This document shows, piece by piece, positions 43,195 to 52,497 of a stretch of DNA of 64,000 nt (position 1 is the stretch's first letter; each line of letters opens with the position of its first letter). The notes below the pieces were generated by a model. The model ran no database searches. It was not told the DNA's origin and was given only the letters and a program-made list of their open reading frames with translations. The position numbers and the translations under genes are program-made. This DNA comes from Pseudomonas zanjanensis (GTDB taxonomy: Bacteria; Pseudomonadota; Gammaproteobacteria; Pseudomonadales; Pseudomonadaceae). The DNA is taken from the NCBI RefSeq assembly GCF_014268745.2, contig NZ_JABWRB020000001.1, forward strand, positions 3,410,001 through 3,474,000, in the 5' to 3' direction.

Positions 43195-43280
43195 AACGAT
43201 ACCGGAACAGTTTAGAAGTGTACTGGGACAGTTGCCAGATTACTCGACAGTACAGTGGAGTGACAGCTCTAACTGTACTC
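43195..43280. promoter_or_regulatory. Repeated ACAGT/GTACTG sites upstream of the MocR gene
   Basis: Within about 85 bases the elements GGAACAGTTT, GTGTACTGGGACAGTT, GACAGTACAGTGG, TGACAGCT and AACTGTACTC occur. CTGTACT at 43273-43279 and its inverted form AGTACAG at 43250-43256 face each other. MocR regulators bind such repeated sites; autoregulation is the simplest reading. Confidence 0.5.
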
Positions 43281-43305
43281 ATCCTGCATCGATTGCAGGG
43301 CCAAA

Positions 43306-43338
43306 AAAACCCGGCGCCTTTTACAGGGGCCGGGTTTT
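43306..43338. terminator. Terminator of the ompA-type operon
   Basis: AAAACCCGGC pairs with GCCGGGTTTT. On the minus strand it is followed by a T run (43303-43309), just past the OmpA-family stop. Confidence 0.85.
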
Positions 43339-43353
43339 CCAGTGACGCAGCCC

Positions 43354-44163
43354 TTAGCGGGCGGCGCCGAGCTGGCCTTTTTCGTCGGAGAACACAATTT
43401 CCACGCGACGGTTCTGTGCCCGGCCACGCTCGGAAGCGTTGACGTCCACCGGATACTCATCACCGTAGCCTTCGACCTGGATGCGTTTTTCATCAATCCC
43501 CAAGTCCACCAGCACATCCGCCACCGACTGTGCGCGGTCGCGGGACAGCTTGAGGTTTTCCTGCTTGCCGCCGGTGCTGTCGGTGTACCCCTCGATACGC
43601 ACCACGCGCTTGGGGTTGAGCTGCAAGAACTGCACGATCTTGAGCACGACCCGGTTGGCCGAGTTTTTCAGTTCCGCTTCGCCGGTGTCGAACAGCACGT
43701 CACCCAAGGTCATCACCAAGCCGCGATCGGTCTGGGTGGTCGCCATCGCCATGATCTGTTCTTCGAGCCATTTGCCCTGCTGCTGCACGCTCAACAATTT
43801 GGACTCACGCAAGGCCAACTGCAGGCGCTGGCGCTCCAGCTCGAGCTTCGCCGCGCGCTCTTCGTTGAGCACCTGGTTGCTGTGCTCTCGGGCGATCGCA
43901 CTGTAGCGCTGGCTCAGGTAGGCGTAATGCTGCACGTCCTGACCGCTGCCCCAGTAGCTGGACAGGCGATCGGCACGGGCCAGGGACTCGCCAGCGCGGA
44001 TCACGTCCCGGGGCGCGGCACGCAATACGTTGGCGTCTTCCTTGACCTTCTGGAAATCGGTGCTGGCCTGTTCGAGCGCCGCTTCGCTGCGCTGGCCGGC
44101 ACAGCCATACAAGCTGGCAAGGCTGGCGAGGACCAGGCCGCCCAATACGTGGGAGTGCTTCAT
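43354..44163 (-). CDS. OmpA-family lipoprotein with DUF4398-like N-terminus
   Basis: A 269-residue lipoprotein (lipobox LYGC, Cys21). A helical N-terminal region (about 25-150: SRDVIRAGESLARADRLSSYW-like, coiled coil NEERAAKLELERQRLQLAL) precedes a C-terminal OmpA peptidoglycan-binding domain (about 155-262: GDVLFDTGEAELK and the peptidoglycan-binding NLKLSRDRAQSVADVL). It should tether the outer membrane to peptidoglycan. Its start overlaps the preceding gene by 4 bases. Confidence 0.9.
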   Translation of the reverse strand: MKHSHVLGGLVLASLASLYGCAGQRSEAALEQASTDFQKVKEDANVLRAAPRDVIRAGESLARADRLSSYWGSGQDVQHYAYLSQRYSAIAREHSNQVLNEERAAKLELERQRLQLALRESKLLSVQQQGKWLEEQIMAMATTQTDRGLVMTLGDVLFDTGEAELKNSANRVVLKIVQFLQLNPKRVVRIEGYTDSTGGKQENLKLSRDRAQSVADVLVDLGIDEKRIQVEGYGDEYPVDVNASERGRAQNRRVEIVFSDEKGQLGAAR

Positions 44164-44519
44164 TGGGCATCCTCCCTCAATTGTTTGCGCAAGCGCTTGA
44201 TGCGGGTGTCGAGCACGTTCAGTTGCTCCTGGCTCTTGAGGGTCAGCACCTTCGCTTCGGCCAGTCGGGCGTCGAGCTCAGCCTGTTCGGCCCGCATGCG
44301 CGCCTTCTTGTAGGATTCGTCTGCCATATTGGATTTGGCGCGGGCGAATTTCTCTTCAGCCAGTTTCAATTCGGGCACTTCGTCGACAGTGGCGCCAACG
44401 GCCCGGGCTTGCTTCAATGCCTGTTCGGTCAGGCGGATCTGTTCATTCGGCGCCGGATCGGCTGCGCAGCCCGCCAGAGCCAGAACGGCCAGGGCAGCGA
44501 AAAGAGGTCGAATAGTCAC
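44160..44519 (-). CDS. DUF4398 lipoprotein
   Basis: A 119-residue lipoprotein (lipobox LAGC, Cys18). The mature part is a single long helical hairpin or coiled coil: IRLTEQALKQARAVGA, PELKLAEEKFARAKS and KKARMRAEQAELDARLAEAKVLTL. DUF4398 proteins commonly precede OmpA-family lipoproteins, as here (4-base overlap). It probably forms an envelope complex with the OmpA partner. Confidence 0.88.
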   Translation of the reverse strand: MTIRPLFAALAVLALAGCAADPAPNEQIRLTEQALKQARAVGATVDEVPELKLAEEKFARAKSNMADESYKKARMRAEQAELDARLAEAKVLTLKSQEQLNVLDTRIKRLRKQLREDAQ

Positions 44520-44528
44520 TAATGTTCC

Positions 44529-45353
44529 CTACTGTTTGGGGGCACTGACAGGTGGCTGCAACTGTGTGTTCCAACGCTCGAGATTGCGCTGCAACACAGC
44601 CTCTGTCAGACCGGACGCGGCCAATTCTGTCATCTTTTGCGCCAGCTGTCCGCGTAACCATGGGTCATTGCAGGCGGAGTTATGGGAAACCGCGAGGAAC
44701 AGCCCGGGCTTGTCCACCGGTTGCGATACGGCTTGCAGGTCGCTGGCCATCCCCAGTGTCTGCGCCATCGCCAGGCCCGAATAGCGCCCTGCCAGGACAT
44801 ATTCCACCTCTCCCAGCAGCAATTTCTGAAAGGCCTGGGTCAGGTTGGGCGTGCGCACCAGGGATAAGTTCTGCTCGGCAAAGACGCCAAATCCTTGGGT
44901 CATGCGAGACTTTTCCGACAAGGCGCCGGAGTGACCGTGAAGATCTTCGGGCTGGTTGATGACCAGGCTCGAGTCCTTGCGTGTCCAGACCAGGTAATCG
45001 TTTTCCAGCAAGGGCGGATGAACGTAATCCAACGCGTCAAGCCCGGTGGCGGTCAGCGGAGCGTCGGTGAGCAGATCCATGCGCCCACTGCGCACTTCGT
45101 CCAGCGCCTGGGCGCGTTTGCCGGCATACAGCAGTTCGATCTTGATCCCCAGCTCCGCCGCGACGTGCGCCAGCAGATCGGCACCGGCACCGATCAGGTG
45201 CTTGGGGTCTTGAGGGTCTTGCCAGAGGTAAGGCGGTGCGTCCGGGCTGCCGGTGGCGATCAGTCGTTCACATTTGCCGGCGGCGAAAGACAGGCCCGGC
45301 ACGAACGCCAACGCCCACAGCAACGACCAGCCGGTCAAGCGGCGCAGATCCAT
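44529..45353 (-). CDS. Periplasmic solute-binding protein (family 3)
   Basis: A 274-residue protein with a signal peptide (MDLRRLTGWSLLWALAFVPG to SFA). The SBP_bac_3 fold shows APPYLWQDP near residue 40, GAGADLLAHVAAELG, RSGRMDLLTDAPLTATG and YVLAGRYSGLAMAQ. No transporter genes are adjacent. It instead heads an operon with the DUF4398 and OmpA lipoproteins (9-base gap), so it may be a sensor or an orphan binding protein. Such proteins bind polar amino acids or related compounds. Confidence 0.85.
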   Translation of the reverse strand: MDLRRLTGWSLLWALAFVPGLSFAAGKCERLIATGSPDAPPYLWQDPQDPKHLIGAGADLLAHVAAELGIKIELLYAGKRAQALDEVRSGRMDLLTDAPLTATGLDALDYVHPPLLENDYLVWTRKDSSLVINQPEDLHGHSGALSEKSRMTQGFGVFAEQNLSLVRTPNLTQAFQKLLLGEVEYVLAGRYSGLAMAQTLGMASDLQAVSQPVDKPGLFLAVSHNSACNDPWLRGQLAQKMTELAASGLTEAVLQRNLERWNTQLQPPVSAPKQ

Positions 45354-45385
45354 GGCGATAAGCTCCTCTGATGCGGAAAATAAAA

Positions 45386-45407
45386 AGCCCGGCCAAAGGG
45401 CCGGGCT
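45386..45407. terminator. Terminator of etfBA
   Basis: AGCCCGGCC pairs with GGCCGGGCT around AAAG. On the minus strand the stem is followed by TTTTT. It lies about 22 bases past the etfA stop. Confidence 0.9.
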
Positions 45408-45429
45408 CTTTATAAGTGAAGACGCCGGA

Positions 45430-46359
45430 TTAGACCAGCTTCTCCAGCTCAGGGATGGCTTCGAACAAGTCCGCTACCAAGCCGTAGTCAGCCACCTGGA
45501 AGATCGGCGCTTCTTCATCCTTGTTGATCGCAACGATCACCTTGGAGTCTTTCATGCCGGCCAGGTGCTGGATCGCGCCAGAGATACCGACGGCGATGTA
45601 CAGCTGTGGCGCAACGATCTTGCCGGTCTGGCCGACCTGCATGTCGTTCGGCACGAAACCGGCGTCGACCGCGGCGCGGGAAGCACCGACGGCGGCGCCC
45701 AGCTTGTCGGCCAGGGCGTACAGGTGCTTGAAGTTGTCACCGTTCTGCATGCCGCGACCGCCGGAAACGACGATCTTGGCAGCGGTCAGTTCAGGACGGT
45801 CGGACTTGGCCAGTTCTTCGTTGACGAAGCTGGAGATGCCGGCGTCGTGAGCAGCGCCTACGGCTTCAACCGCAGCCGAGCCACCTTCGGCGGCAACCGG
45901 GTCGAAACCGGTGGCACGGACGGTGATGACCTTGATCGCAGCGGTCGATTGCACGGTGGCAATGGCGTTGCCGGCGTAGATCGGACGCTTGAAGGTGTCA
46001 GCGCTTTCTACCGAGATGATCTCGGAGATCTGGTCGACGTCCAGTGCGGCAGCAACGCGCGGCAGGATGTTTTTGCCGTTCGAGGTGGCGGCAGCCAGGA
46101 TGTGGCTGTAGCCCTTGCCTAGCTCGGCAACCAATGGAGCAACGTTTTCCGGCAACTGGTGAGCGTAGGCGGCGTTGTCGGCCGACAGTACTTTTGCCAC
46201 GCCAGCGATTTTCGCAGCGGCTTCGGCAACGGCGCTTGCGCCCTGCCCGGCGACCAGAACGTGCACGTCACCACCGATTTTGGCAGCGGCAGCAACGGTG
46301 TTCAGCGTGGCCGGAGCCAGCGCCTTGTTATCGTGTTCGGCGATTACCAAGATAGTCAT
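45430..46359 (-). CDS. etfA: Electron transfer flavoprotein subunit alpha
   Basis: A 309-residue protein. The N-terminal part begins [20 protein letters not shown], and the C-terminal FAD-binding domain has [36 protein letters not shown] and [21 protein letters not shown]. It takes electrons from acyl-CoA and other dehydrogenases together with EtfB. It is translated two bases after etfB in the same operon. Confidence 0.96.
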   Translation of the reverse strand: MTILVIAEHDNKALAPATLNTVAAAAKIGGDVHVLVAGQGASAVAEAAAKIAGVAKVLSADNAAYAHQLPENVAPLVAELGKGYSHILAAATSNGKNILPRVAAALDVDQISEIISVESADTFKRPIYAGNAIATVQSTAAIKVITVRATGFDPVAAEGGSAAVEAVGAAHDAGISSFVNEELAKSDRPELTAAKIVVSGGRGMQNGDNFKHLYALADKLGAAVGASRAAVDAGFVPNDMQVGQTGKIVAPQLYIAVGISGAIQHLAGMKDSKVIVAINKDEEAPIFQVADYGLVADLFEAIPELEKLV

Positions 46360-46361
46360 AG

Positions 46362-47111
46362 TCAGATTACCTTCGCTTCGTTTTTCAGTTTCTCGACCAG
46401 TTCAGCCACCGACTTGACCTTGATGCCCGCGCTGCGTGCAGCCGGCGCTTCGACTTTGACGGTCTTGTTGGTGGAGGCGGTGGAAACACCCAAAGCATCC
46501 GGAGTCAGCACTTCAAGCGGCTTCTTCTTGGCTTTCATGATGTTTGGCAACGACGCATAACGCGGCTCGTTCAGACGCAGGTCGGTGGTGACGATGGCCG
46601 GCAGTTTCAGGGAAACGGTCTGCGCGCCGCCGTCGATCTCGCGGGTCACGGCAACGCTGTCGCCGGACACTTCGACTTTGGACGCGAAGGTGCCCTGACC
46701 GTAGCCGCTCAATGCCGCGAGCATCTGGCCGGTCTGGTTGTTGTCGCTGTCGATGGCCTGTTTGCCGAGGATCACCAGCGATGGCTGTTCCTTGTCGACA
46801 ACGGCCTTGAGCAGCTTGGCCACGGCCAGGGAAGTCAGGTCTTCGGCGGATTCGACGAGGATGGCGCGATCGGCACCCAGTGCCAGCGCAGTGCGCAGTT
46901 GTTCCTGGGCGGTGGTCGGGCCGATGGAGACGACGACGATTTCCGTTGCCACGCCTTTCTCTTTCAGGCGGACGGCTTCTTCCACGGCGATTTCGCAGAA
47001 GGGGTTCATCGACATCTTGACGTTGGCGAGGTCGACGCCGGAGTTGTCCGCCTTGACGCGAACCTTGACGTTATAGTCGACCACTCGTTTGACAGCTACA
47101 AGAACCTTCAT
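46362..47111 (-). CDS. etfB: Electron transfer flavoprotein subunit beta
   Basis: The start at 47111 ([20 protein letters not shown]) is the standard N-terminus. The 249-residue protein has [48 protein letters not shown] and [18 protein letters not shown], the AMP-binding and dimer segments of EtfB. It is the upstream gene of etfBA and divergent from etfD across a 540-base region, so all three electron-transfer genes share regulatory DNA. Confidence 0.96.
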   Translation of the reverse strand: MKVLVAVKRVVDYNVKVRVKADNSGVDLANVKMSMNPFCEIAVEEAVRLKEKGVATEIVVVSIGPTTAQEQLRTALALGADRAILVESAEDLTSLAVAKLLKAVVDKEQPSLVILGKQAIDSDNNQTGQMLAALSGYGQGTFASKVEVSGDSVAVTREIDGGAQTVSLKLPAIVTTDLRLNEPRYASLPNIMKAKKKPLEVLTPDALGVSTASTNKTVKVEAPAARSAGIKVKSVAELVEKLKNEAKVI

Positions 47112-47485
47112 GGATTCCTCGTTACTCTCCGGTGAAAAAAAGTCGCCTAGGCGAACCTGGCGGTTGATGCTCATGGGCGCAAGGGCACCTCTAAAAACGC
47201 CGGCATGAACCACACATGACCCAGCTCACGGGAGTGAAGACCATTCGTCAGTGATGACCGATGAGTCATTCATTATCGCGGCGTGTAAACTGCGCCTCGG
47301 AACCGCGCAATACGTCACTTTGTGCTGCCTTCGCCCTGTCTTTAGAGGTGCTCTTGGAACCAACAGTCAGCCTACGGCGAGCGCAAAACCGCCCGTATCT
47401 TGACCGGAACGCCTATTCCGGTCAATACGGCAAAATGGTCAGTCATAAGCCGTACGTCAGTGATTTATCTGGGCTGCGGCAATTT
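47112..47485. other. Left part of the etfB-etfD intergenic region
   Basis: About 370 bases of the 544-base divergent region, apart from the etfD promoter. It should hold the etfBA promoter on the minus strand, but no clear -35/-10 pair was singled out. No gene or repeat was recognised. Confidence 0.4.
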
Positions 47486-47530
47486 CAAACAAACGTTTGT
47501 ATTGGACCCTGAGAGTGGTGTAGATATAAT
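47486..47530 (+). promoter_or_regulatory. etfD promoter with PsrA-type operator
   Basis: CAAAC-AAAC-GTTTG (47486-47499) matches the PsrA consensus (G/CAAAC-N2-4-GTTTG/C) exactly. Three bases later TTGGAC (47502-47507) and, after 17 bases, TATAAT (47525-47530) form a strong sigma-70 promoter facing etfD. Repression by PsrA relieved by long-chain acyl-CoA or fatty acid is the expected mode. Confidence 0.7.
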
Positions 47531-47655
47531 GCGCCGCTTAAGAGAGACCCGCGTTTCATCCATTGCCGCTTTCGTCGCTTTTCGCGAAGGAAACAACGGA
47601 TGCAACGCCAAACCTCCAATTAGAAAAACTGTGAGCCTTGAGTAGGAGATAGCCT

Positions 47656-49320
47656 GTGGAACGCGAATACATGGAATTCGACGTGGTCATCGTCGGTGCC
47701 GGCCCCGCTGGCCTGTCTGCCGCTTGCCGACTGAAACAGAAGGCCGCCGAAGCCGGTAAGGAAATCAGCGTTTGCGTGGTCGAAAAAGGTTCCGAAGTCG
47801 GCGCGCACATCCTCTCCGGCGCGGTGTTCGAACCCCGCGCCTTGAATGAGCTGTTCCCGGACTGGAAAGAACTCGGCGCACCGTTGAACACGCCCGTCGT
47901 ACGCGATGACATTTATGTCCTGAGAAACGCCGAGGCCGCGAGCAAAATCCCTGACTTCTTTGTGCCCAAGACCATGCACAACGAAGGCAACTATATTATT
48001 TCCCTGGGCAACCTGTGCCGCTGGCTGGCCCAGCAAGCCGAGAACCTGGGCGTGGAAATCTACCCGGGCTTCGCCGCCCAGGAAGCGCTGTTCGACGAAA
48101 ACGGCGTGGTTCGCGGCATCATCACCGGCGACTTGGGTGTCGACCGCGAAGGCAATCCAAAGGAAGGCCTCTACACCCCTGGCATGGAATTGCGTGGCAA
48201 ATACACGCTATTCGCCGAAGGCTGCCGTGGTCACATCGGCAAGCAACTGATCAAGCGCTTCAACCTGGACAGCGAGGCCGACGCCCAGCACTACGGCATC
48301 GGCCTGAAGGAAATCTGGGAAATCGACCCGGCCAAGCATCAACCCGGCCTGGTGGTGCACACTGCTGGCTGGCCGCTGGACATCATGGGCACCGAGAACA
48401 CCGGCGGATCCTTCCTCTATCACCTGGAAAACAACCAGGTGGTGGTCGGCCTGATTATCGACCTGTCCTACAGCAACACCTTCCTGTCGCCGTTCGACGA
48501 ATTCCAGCGCCTCAAGCATCACCCGGTGCTCAAGCAGTACCTGGAAGGCGGCAAGCGTGTCAGCTACGGCGCCCGTGCCATCTGCAAGGGCGGCCTGAAC
48601 TCGCTGCCAAAAATGGTCTTCAAGGGCGGTGCGCTGATCGGTTGCGACCTCGGCACCCTGAACTTCGCCAAGATCAAGGGCAGCCACACCGCCATGAAAT
48701 CCGGCATGCTCGCCGCCGAGGCCGTGGCCGATCGCCTGTTCGCCGAGTCCGAAGGCGGTGATGAACTGACCGCCTACGTCGACAGCTTCAAGAACAGCTG
48801 GCTGTACGAAGAGCTGTTCGCCAGCCGCAACTTCGGTGCGGCGATTCACAAATACGGCGCGATCATCGGTGGCGGCTTCAACTGGCTCGACCAGAACATC
48901 TTCGGCGGCAAGATTCCGTTCACCCTGCATGACAACAAGCCCGACTACGCGTGCCTGAAACTGGCGGCCGATTGCAAGAAGATCGACTACCCGAAACCAG
49001 ACGGCAAGATCAGCTTCGACAAACTCAGCTCGGTGTTCATCTCCGGTACCAACCACGAAGAAGAACAACCCTGCCACCTGAAGCTGACCGACCCGAGCAT
49101 CCCGATCAGCAAGAACCTGCCACTGTACGACGAACCGGCCCAGCGCTACTGCCCGGCTGGCGTGTACGAAGTGGTGACCAAGGAAGACGGCGAGAAGCGC
49201 TTCCAGATCAACGCCCAGAACTGCGTCCACTGCAAGACCTGCGACATCAAGGACCCTGCGCAGAACATCACCTGGGTATCGCCGGAAGGCGCTGGCGGGC
49301 CGACTTACCCGAACATGTAA
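47656..49320 (+). CDS. etfD: Electron transfer flavoprotein-ubiquinone oxidoreductase
   Basis: A 554-residue membrane-associated flavoprotein that passes electrons from EtfAB to ubiquinone. The start is GTG at 47656 (MEREYMEFDVVIVGAGPAGL), preceded by TAGGAG. The FAD motif GAGPAGLSAA is at 15-24. The C-terminal 4Fe-4S ligands are Cys499 (RYCPAG) and Cys523, Cys526 and Cys529 (CVHCKTC). Length and both cofactors are intact. It is divergent from etfBA. Confidence 0.97.
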   Translation: MEREYMEFDVVIVGAGPAGLSAACRLKQKAAEAGKEISVCVVEKGSEVGAHILSGAVFEPRALNELFPDWKELGAPLNTPVVRDDIYVLRNAEAASKIPDFFVPKTMHNEGNYIISLGNLCRWLAQQAENLGVEIYPGFAAQEALFDENGVVRGIITGDLGVDREGNPKEGLYTPGMELRGKYTLFAEGCRGHIGKQLIKRFNLDSEADAQHYGIGLKEIWEIDPAKHQPGLVVHTAGWPLDIMGTENTGGSFLYHLENNQVVVGLIIDLSYSNTFLSPFDEFQRLKHHPVLKQYLEGGKRVSYGARAICKGGLNSLPKMVFKGGALIGCDLGTLNFAKIKGSHTAMKSGMLAAEAVADRLFAESEGGDELTAYVDSFKNSWLYEELFASRNFGAAIHKYGAIIGGGFNWLDQNIFGGKIPFTLHDNKPDYACLKLAADCKKIDYPKPDGKISFDKLSSVFISGTNHEEEQPCHLKLTDPSIPISKNLPLYDEPAQRYCPAGVYEVVTKEDGEKRFQINAQNCVHCKTCDIKDPAQNITWVSPEGAGGPTYPNM

Positions 49321-49340
49321 GCCGACACGCCGAACATCGA

Positions 49341-49365
49341 GGCTCCCGCAATGGGGGCCTTTTTG
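49341..49365 (+). terminator. Terminator after etfD
   Basis: GGCTCCC pairs with GGGGGCC (one G-U) around GCAAT and is followed by TTTTTG, about 20 bases past the etfD stop. Confidence 0.85.
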
Positions 49366-49400
49366 TTGCCTGTGACCCAACAAGCACCGCAGTTTAAAAT

Positions 49401-49488
49401 GTGGGAGCGGGCTTGCTCGCGAAAGCGGTGTATCAGTCAACAAAAATGTTGGGAGATACGCCGCTTTCGCGAGCAAGCCCGCTCCCAC
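49401..49488. repeat. REP pair, family B (GTGGGAGCGGGCTTGCTCGCG)
   Basis: Two inverted arms reading GTGGGAGCGGGCTTGCTCGCGAAAGCGG and complement. This family differs from family A in its core and is the type interrupted by the IS at 15338. Confidence 0.92.
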
Positions 49489-49504
49489 AGGGATCCTGAG
49501 TGGA

Positions 49505-50410
49505 TCAGGCCGCGCGCTCTTCCCCGGGATTGCGCTCGAAGTAGCGCTTGTATTCGCGACTGAACTGCGACGGGCTCTGATACCCCACCTGGTGCGCGAC
49601 GTGGGCCACACTCATGCCCTCGCACATCAGCAGGCGCTGGGCCTTGAGCAGGCGCAACCGCTTGAGGTATTGCACCGGCGACAGCAAGGTGCTGCGCTTG
49701 AAATGCTCATGGAAGGTCGAAGCGCTCATGTTCGCACAACTGGCCAAGGTCTCGACGTTCAGCGGTTCGGTGAAATGCGCATGCAGATGGCTCAGGGCTG
49801 CGGCAATCCGGGCGAACTGACCTTGCTGCTCCACCAGCGCCCGCAGCACATCAGCCTGGGGACCGCGCAACGCGACGAACAGCAACTCCCGCAACCGTGC
49901 CTGGCCCATGACCTGGCATTCCAGCGGATCGTGCAGGCAGCGCAACAAGCGCTCGACACACCCACGCATGGCGTCATCGAGCACAGCGCAGGTCATGGAT
50001 TCCGGTGTCTGGGGCGGTAGATTCCGACCTGGCATCAACCCCATGGAAAGCACCAACTCCCCCAACATCGCTCGATCGATCGCAACGGAAACGCCATACA
50101 GCGGAGCATTGGGCATGGCGTAGGTTTCGCATTCGAACGGCACCGGCAAGGCCTGAATCAGATAATGCCCGGCGCCATATTCCATTGTACGTGGCCCCAG
50201 GTAGGCCAGTTTGCTGCCTTGGGCAATGATCACCAGGCTCGGTTCGTAGAGCTGCGGGCCACGAGCGACATCCTGGCTGGCACGCAGCGCGTGCACGCCA
50301 GGCAGTCTCGTTGGGACGAAACCGTCGCGGGTCGCCAAGGGTCCTATCAGTGAAACCAGCGTGGCATTGGCGTCGAGATGGCGGGTCAACAACATGGGCA
50401 AAAACTTCAC
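49505..50410 (-). CDS. AraC-family transcriptional regulator
   Basis: A 301-residue protein. The N-terminal AraC_N-type half contains YEPSLVIIAQGSKLAYLG and YLIQALPVPFECETY. The C-terminal double helix-turn-helix (about 205-300) contains LASCANMSASTFHEHFKRSTLLSPVQYLK and HQVGYQSPSQFSREYKRYF. The start may be GTG at 50410 or ATG at 50395. It is divergent from the alcohol dehydrogenase, which it probably activates; this regulator and dehydrogenase pairing is common. Confidence 0.92.
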   Translation of the reverse strand: MKFLPMLLTRHLDANATLVSLIGPLATRDGFVPTRLPGVHALRASQDVARGPQLYEPSLVIIAQGSKLAYLGPRTMEYGAGHYLIQALPVPFECETYAMPNAPLYGVSVAIDRAMLGELVLSMGLMPGRNLPPQTPESMTCAVLDDAMRGCVERLLRCLHDPLECQVMGQARLRELLFVALRGPQADVLRALVEQQGQFARIAAALSHLHAHFTEPLNVETLASCANMSASTFHEHFKRSTLLSPVQYLKRLRLLKAQRLLMCEGMSVAHVAHQVGYQSPSQFSREYKRYFERNPGEERAA

Positions 50411-50575
50411 GAAAAATGGGATGAAACCATCATCGCAGGTCTAGCGTCACATGGAATCAAATCCTGGCCAATGCCGGAGGATTAGGCATGACAGGCGGAG
50501 GAATCGCCATCGCCGCCTGCCGCCATGACTCCCAGAATGGATTCCCTCACCGTTCACTGCTTAGCGAGGTCCATC

Positions 50576-51628
50576 ATGTACACAGCCATCGGCTATGCCG
50601 CCCAATCAGCCACCACTCCCCTCGCCCCCATGAAGTTCGAGCGTCGCAGCCCGCGAGCCGATGATGTGGCGATCGATATTCTCTACTGCGGGGTGTGCCA
50701 CTCCGACATCCACCAGGCCCGCAATGAATGGGGCATTGCCGTCTACCCGCTGATGCCCGGCCATGAAATCATCGGAAAAGTCACCGCCGTCGGTGCGAAT
50801 GTTACCGCTCACAAAGTCGGCGACTTGGTCGGTGTGGGCTGCATGGTCGACTCCTGCCGCGAGTGCGAAGCGTGCCGGGCGGACTTGGAGCAATACTGCT
50901 TCGAAGGCATGACCCAGACCTACGCCAGCCCGGACCGCGTCAGTGGTGGCCACACCATGGGCGGTTATTCCGACAGCATCGTGGTCAGCGAGCACTTTGT
51001 GCTGCGCATCCCGCAAACACTCGACCCGGCCAGCGCCGCACCGCTGCTGTGCGCCGGCATCACCACTTATTCGCCCCTCAAACACTACGGCGTGAAGGCT
51101 GGCGACAAGGTCGGCGTACTGGGCATGGGCGGCCTGGGCCACATGGGCATCAAGTTCGCCAAGGCCATGGGCGCAGAAGTGACGTTGTTCACCCGCTCGG
51201 CGAGCAAGGCTGAAGAAGCCCGTCGTCAGGGCGCGGACCATGTGATCGTGTCCACCGACGCCGAACAGATGGCGGCTGCCGCCGGACGTTTCAATTTCCT
51301 GCTGGACACCATTCCGGTGCAGCACGACCTCAATCCCTACCTCGACACGCTGCATTTCGACGGTGTACACATCATCGTGGGCCTGGTCGAGCCGGTCGAC
51401 CCACCGGTACACGCGGCAAAACTGATCATGGGTCGCCGAGTGCTGGCCGGCTCGCTGATCGGCGGTATCGCAGAAACCCAGGAAATGCTGGATTTCTGCG
51501 CCGAGCACAACATCAGTTGCGACATTGAAATGCTCGACATCCGCCAGATCAACGAGGCCTACAGCCGCATGATCGCCGGGGACGTGAAGTACCGCTTCGT
51601 CATCGACATGGCGACGCTCAAGGCCTGA
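50576..51628 (+). CDS. Zinc-dependent NADP(H) alcohol dehydrogenase (YahK/AdhC type)
   Basis: The start at 50576 (MYTAIGYAAQSATTPLAPM) has GAGGT upstream. The 350-residue medium-chain dehydrogenase has catalytic zinc ligands Cys41 and His63 (CGVCHSDIH, GHEIIG) and structural cysteines 94, 97, 100 and 108. The Rossmann motif GMGGLGHMG is near 182. The RSASK after it favours NADP(H). It reduces aldehydes or oxidises primary alcohols, and is divergent from the AraC regulator. Confidence 0.92.
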   Translation: MYTAIGYAAQSATTPLAPMKFERRSPRADDVAIDILYCGVCHSDIHQARNEWGIAVYPLMPGHEIIGKVTAVGANVTAHKVGDLVGVGCMVDSCRECEACRADLEQYCFEGMTQTYASPDRVSGGHTMGGYSDSIVVSEHFVLRIPQTLDPASAAPLLCAGITTYSPLKHYGVKAGDKVGVLGMGGLGHMGIKFAKAMGAEVTLFTRSASKAEEARRQGADHVIVSTDAEQMAAAAGRFNFLLDTIPVQHDLNPYLDTLHFDGVHIIVGLVEPVDPPVHAAKLIMGRRVLAGSLIGGIAETQEMLDFCAEHNISCDIEMLDIRQINEAYSRMIAGDVKYRFVIDMATLKA

Positions 51629-51634
51629 CGCTCG

Positions 51635-52438
51635 TCAGACCTTGGCGCCCAGCTCCGCCGACAGCCGGGCTGTGACCCCTTTGACCAGGGGAATCAGCTC
51701 GGCCATCTTCTCCAGCGGCATGTACGGCACGGTGCTGGCGATGCTGATACCAGCGACGATGCGCTTGCCCGCGTCTCGAATCGGCGCCGCCACACAGCGA
51801 ATCGATGGTTCGTTGTCCTCCAGGTCGAAGGCATAGCCCCCCGCCACGTACTCCACCATCCGTTGCTGGAACTGTTCCCAGGATTGCTCCTGATGCTGGG
51901 GCCAGAACTGATTTTTCCCTCCCGCCGGCAGGCTGATTTCATACAGCCGCTTCCATTGTTCCTGCGAATCATCGAGCATCAGCGCCTTGCCGATCCCGGT
52001 GCGCGCCAACGGCATGCGATGGCCTACGCGCGAGCGCATTTCCGGGCCGTTGCGCCCCGGATTCTTCAGCAGGTACAAGACTTCGTCGCCCTCGCGAATC
52101 GCCAGGTGAACGGTGTCCCCGGTCAGCGCCGACAGCTCGTCCAGGTACGGCCCCGCCAGGCTCACCAGGGGCAGTTCTTCCCGGGCCTGGAAACCCAGCT
52201 CGATCAACTTCGGCCCCAGCAGGTAACCCACTTGCGGCACCACGCGCAGGTAACGTTCGTCCACCAGGCAACTGGCCAGGCGATGGGTGGTGCTGCGGGT
52301 GGTGCCGATCAGCCGGGCGATTTCCTTCAAGTCGCGGGCGCCACTGGCGACCGCCTGGACCACGCCCAGGCCACGCAGCAATGTCTGCGTGCCGGTAGGC
52401 GCGGCGTCCTTGGTGATTTTTGGATCGTCTTGCTGCAT
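51635..52438 (-). CDS. IclR-family regulator of the galactonate cluster
   Basis: A 267-residue protein with an N-terminal winged helix (GLGVVQAVASGARDLKEIARLIGTTRSTTHRLASCLV, about 24-60) and a C-terminal effector domain. The effector domain has GDTVHLAIREGDEVLYL, RMPLARTGIGKALM and IAGISIASTVPYMP. It is the last gene of the same-strand galactonate cluster (60 bases past the MFS gene), so it is the likely regulator, in place of the GntR regulator found in enterobacteria. Confidence 0.9.
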   Translation of the reverse strand: MQQDDPKITKDAAPTGTQTLLRGLGVVQAVASGARDLKEIARLIGTTRSTTHRLASCLVDERYLRVVPQVGYLLGPKLIELGFQAREELPLVSLAGPYLDELSALTGDTVHLAIREGDEVLYLLKNPGRNGPEMRSRVGHRMPLARTGIGKALMLDDSQEQWKRLYEISLPAGGKNQFWPQHQEQSWEQFQQRMVEYVAGGYAFDLEDNEPSIRCVAAPIRDAGKRIVAGISIASTVPYMPLEKMAELIPLVKGVTARLSAELGAKV

Positions 52439-52497
52439 AGCCGACCTTCAACAGTGAGCGGGGAACGGGCGGCATTATGGTCGCCCGCCCCGTCGGA

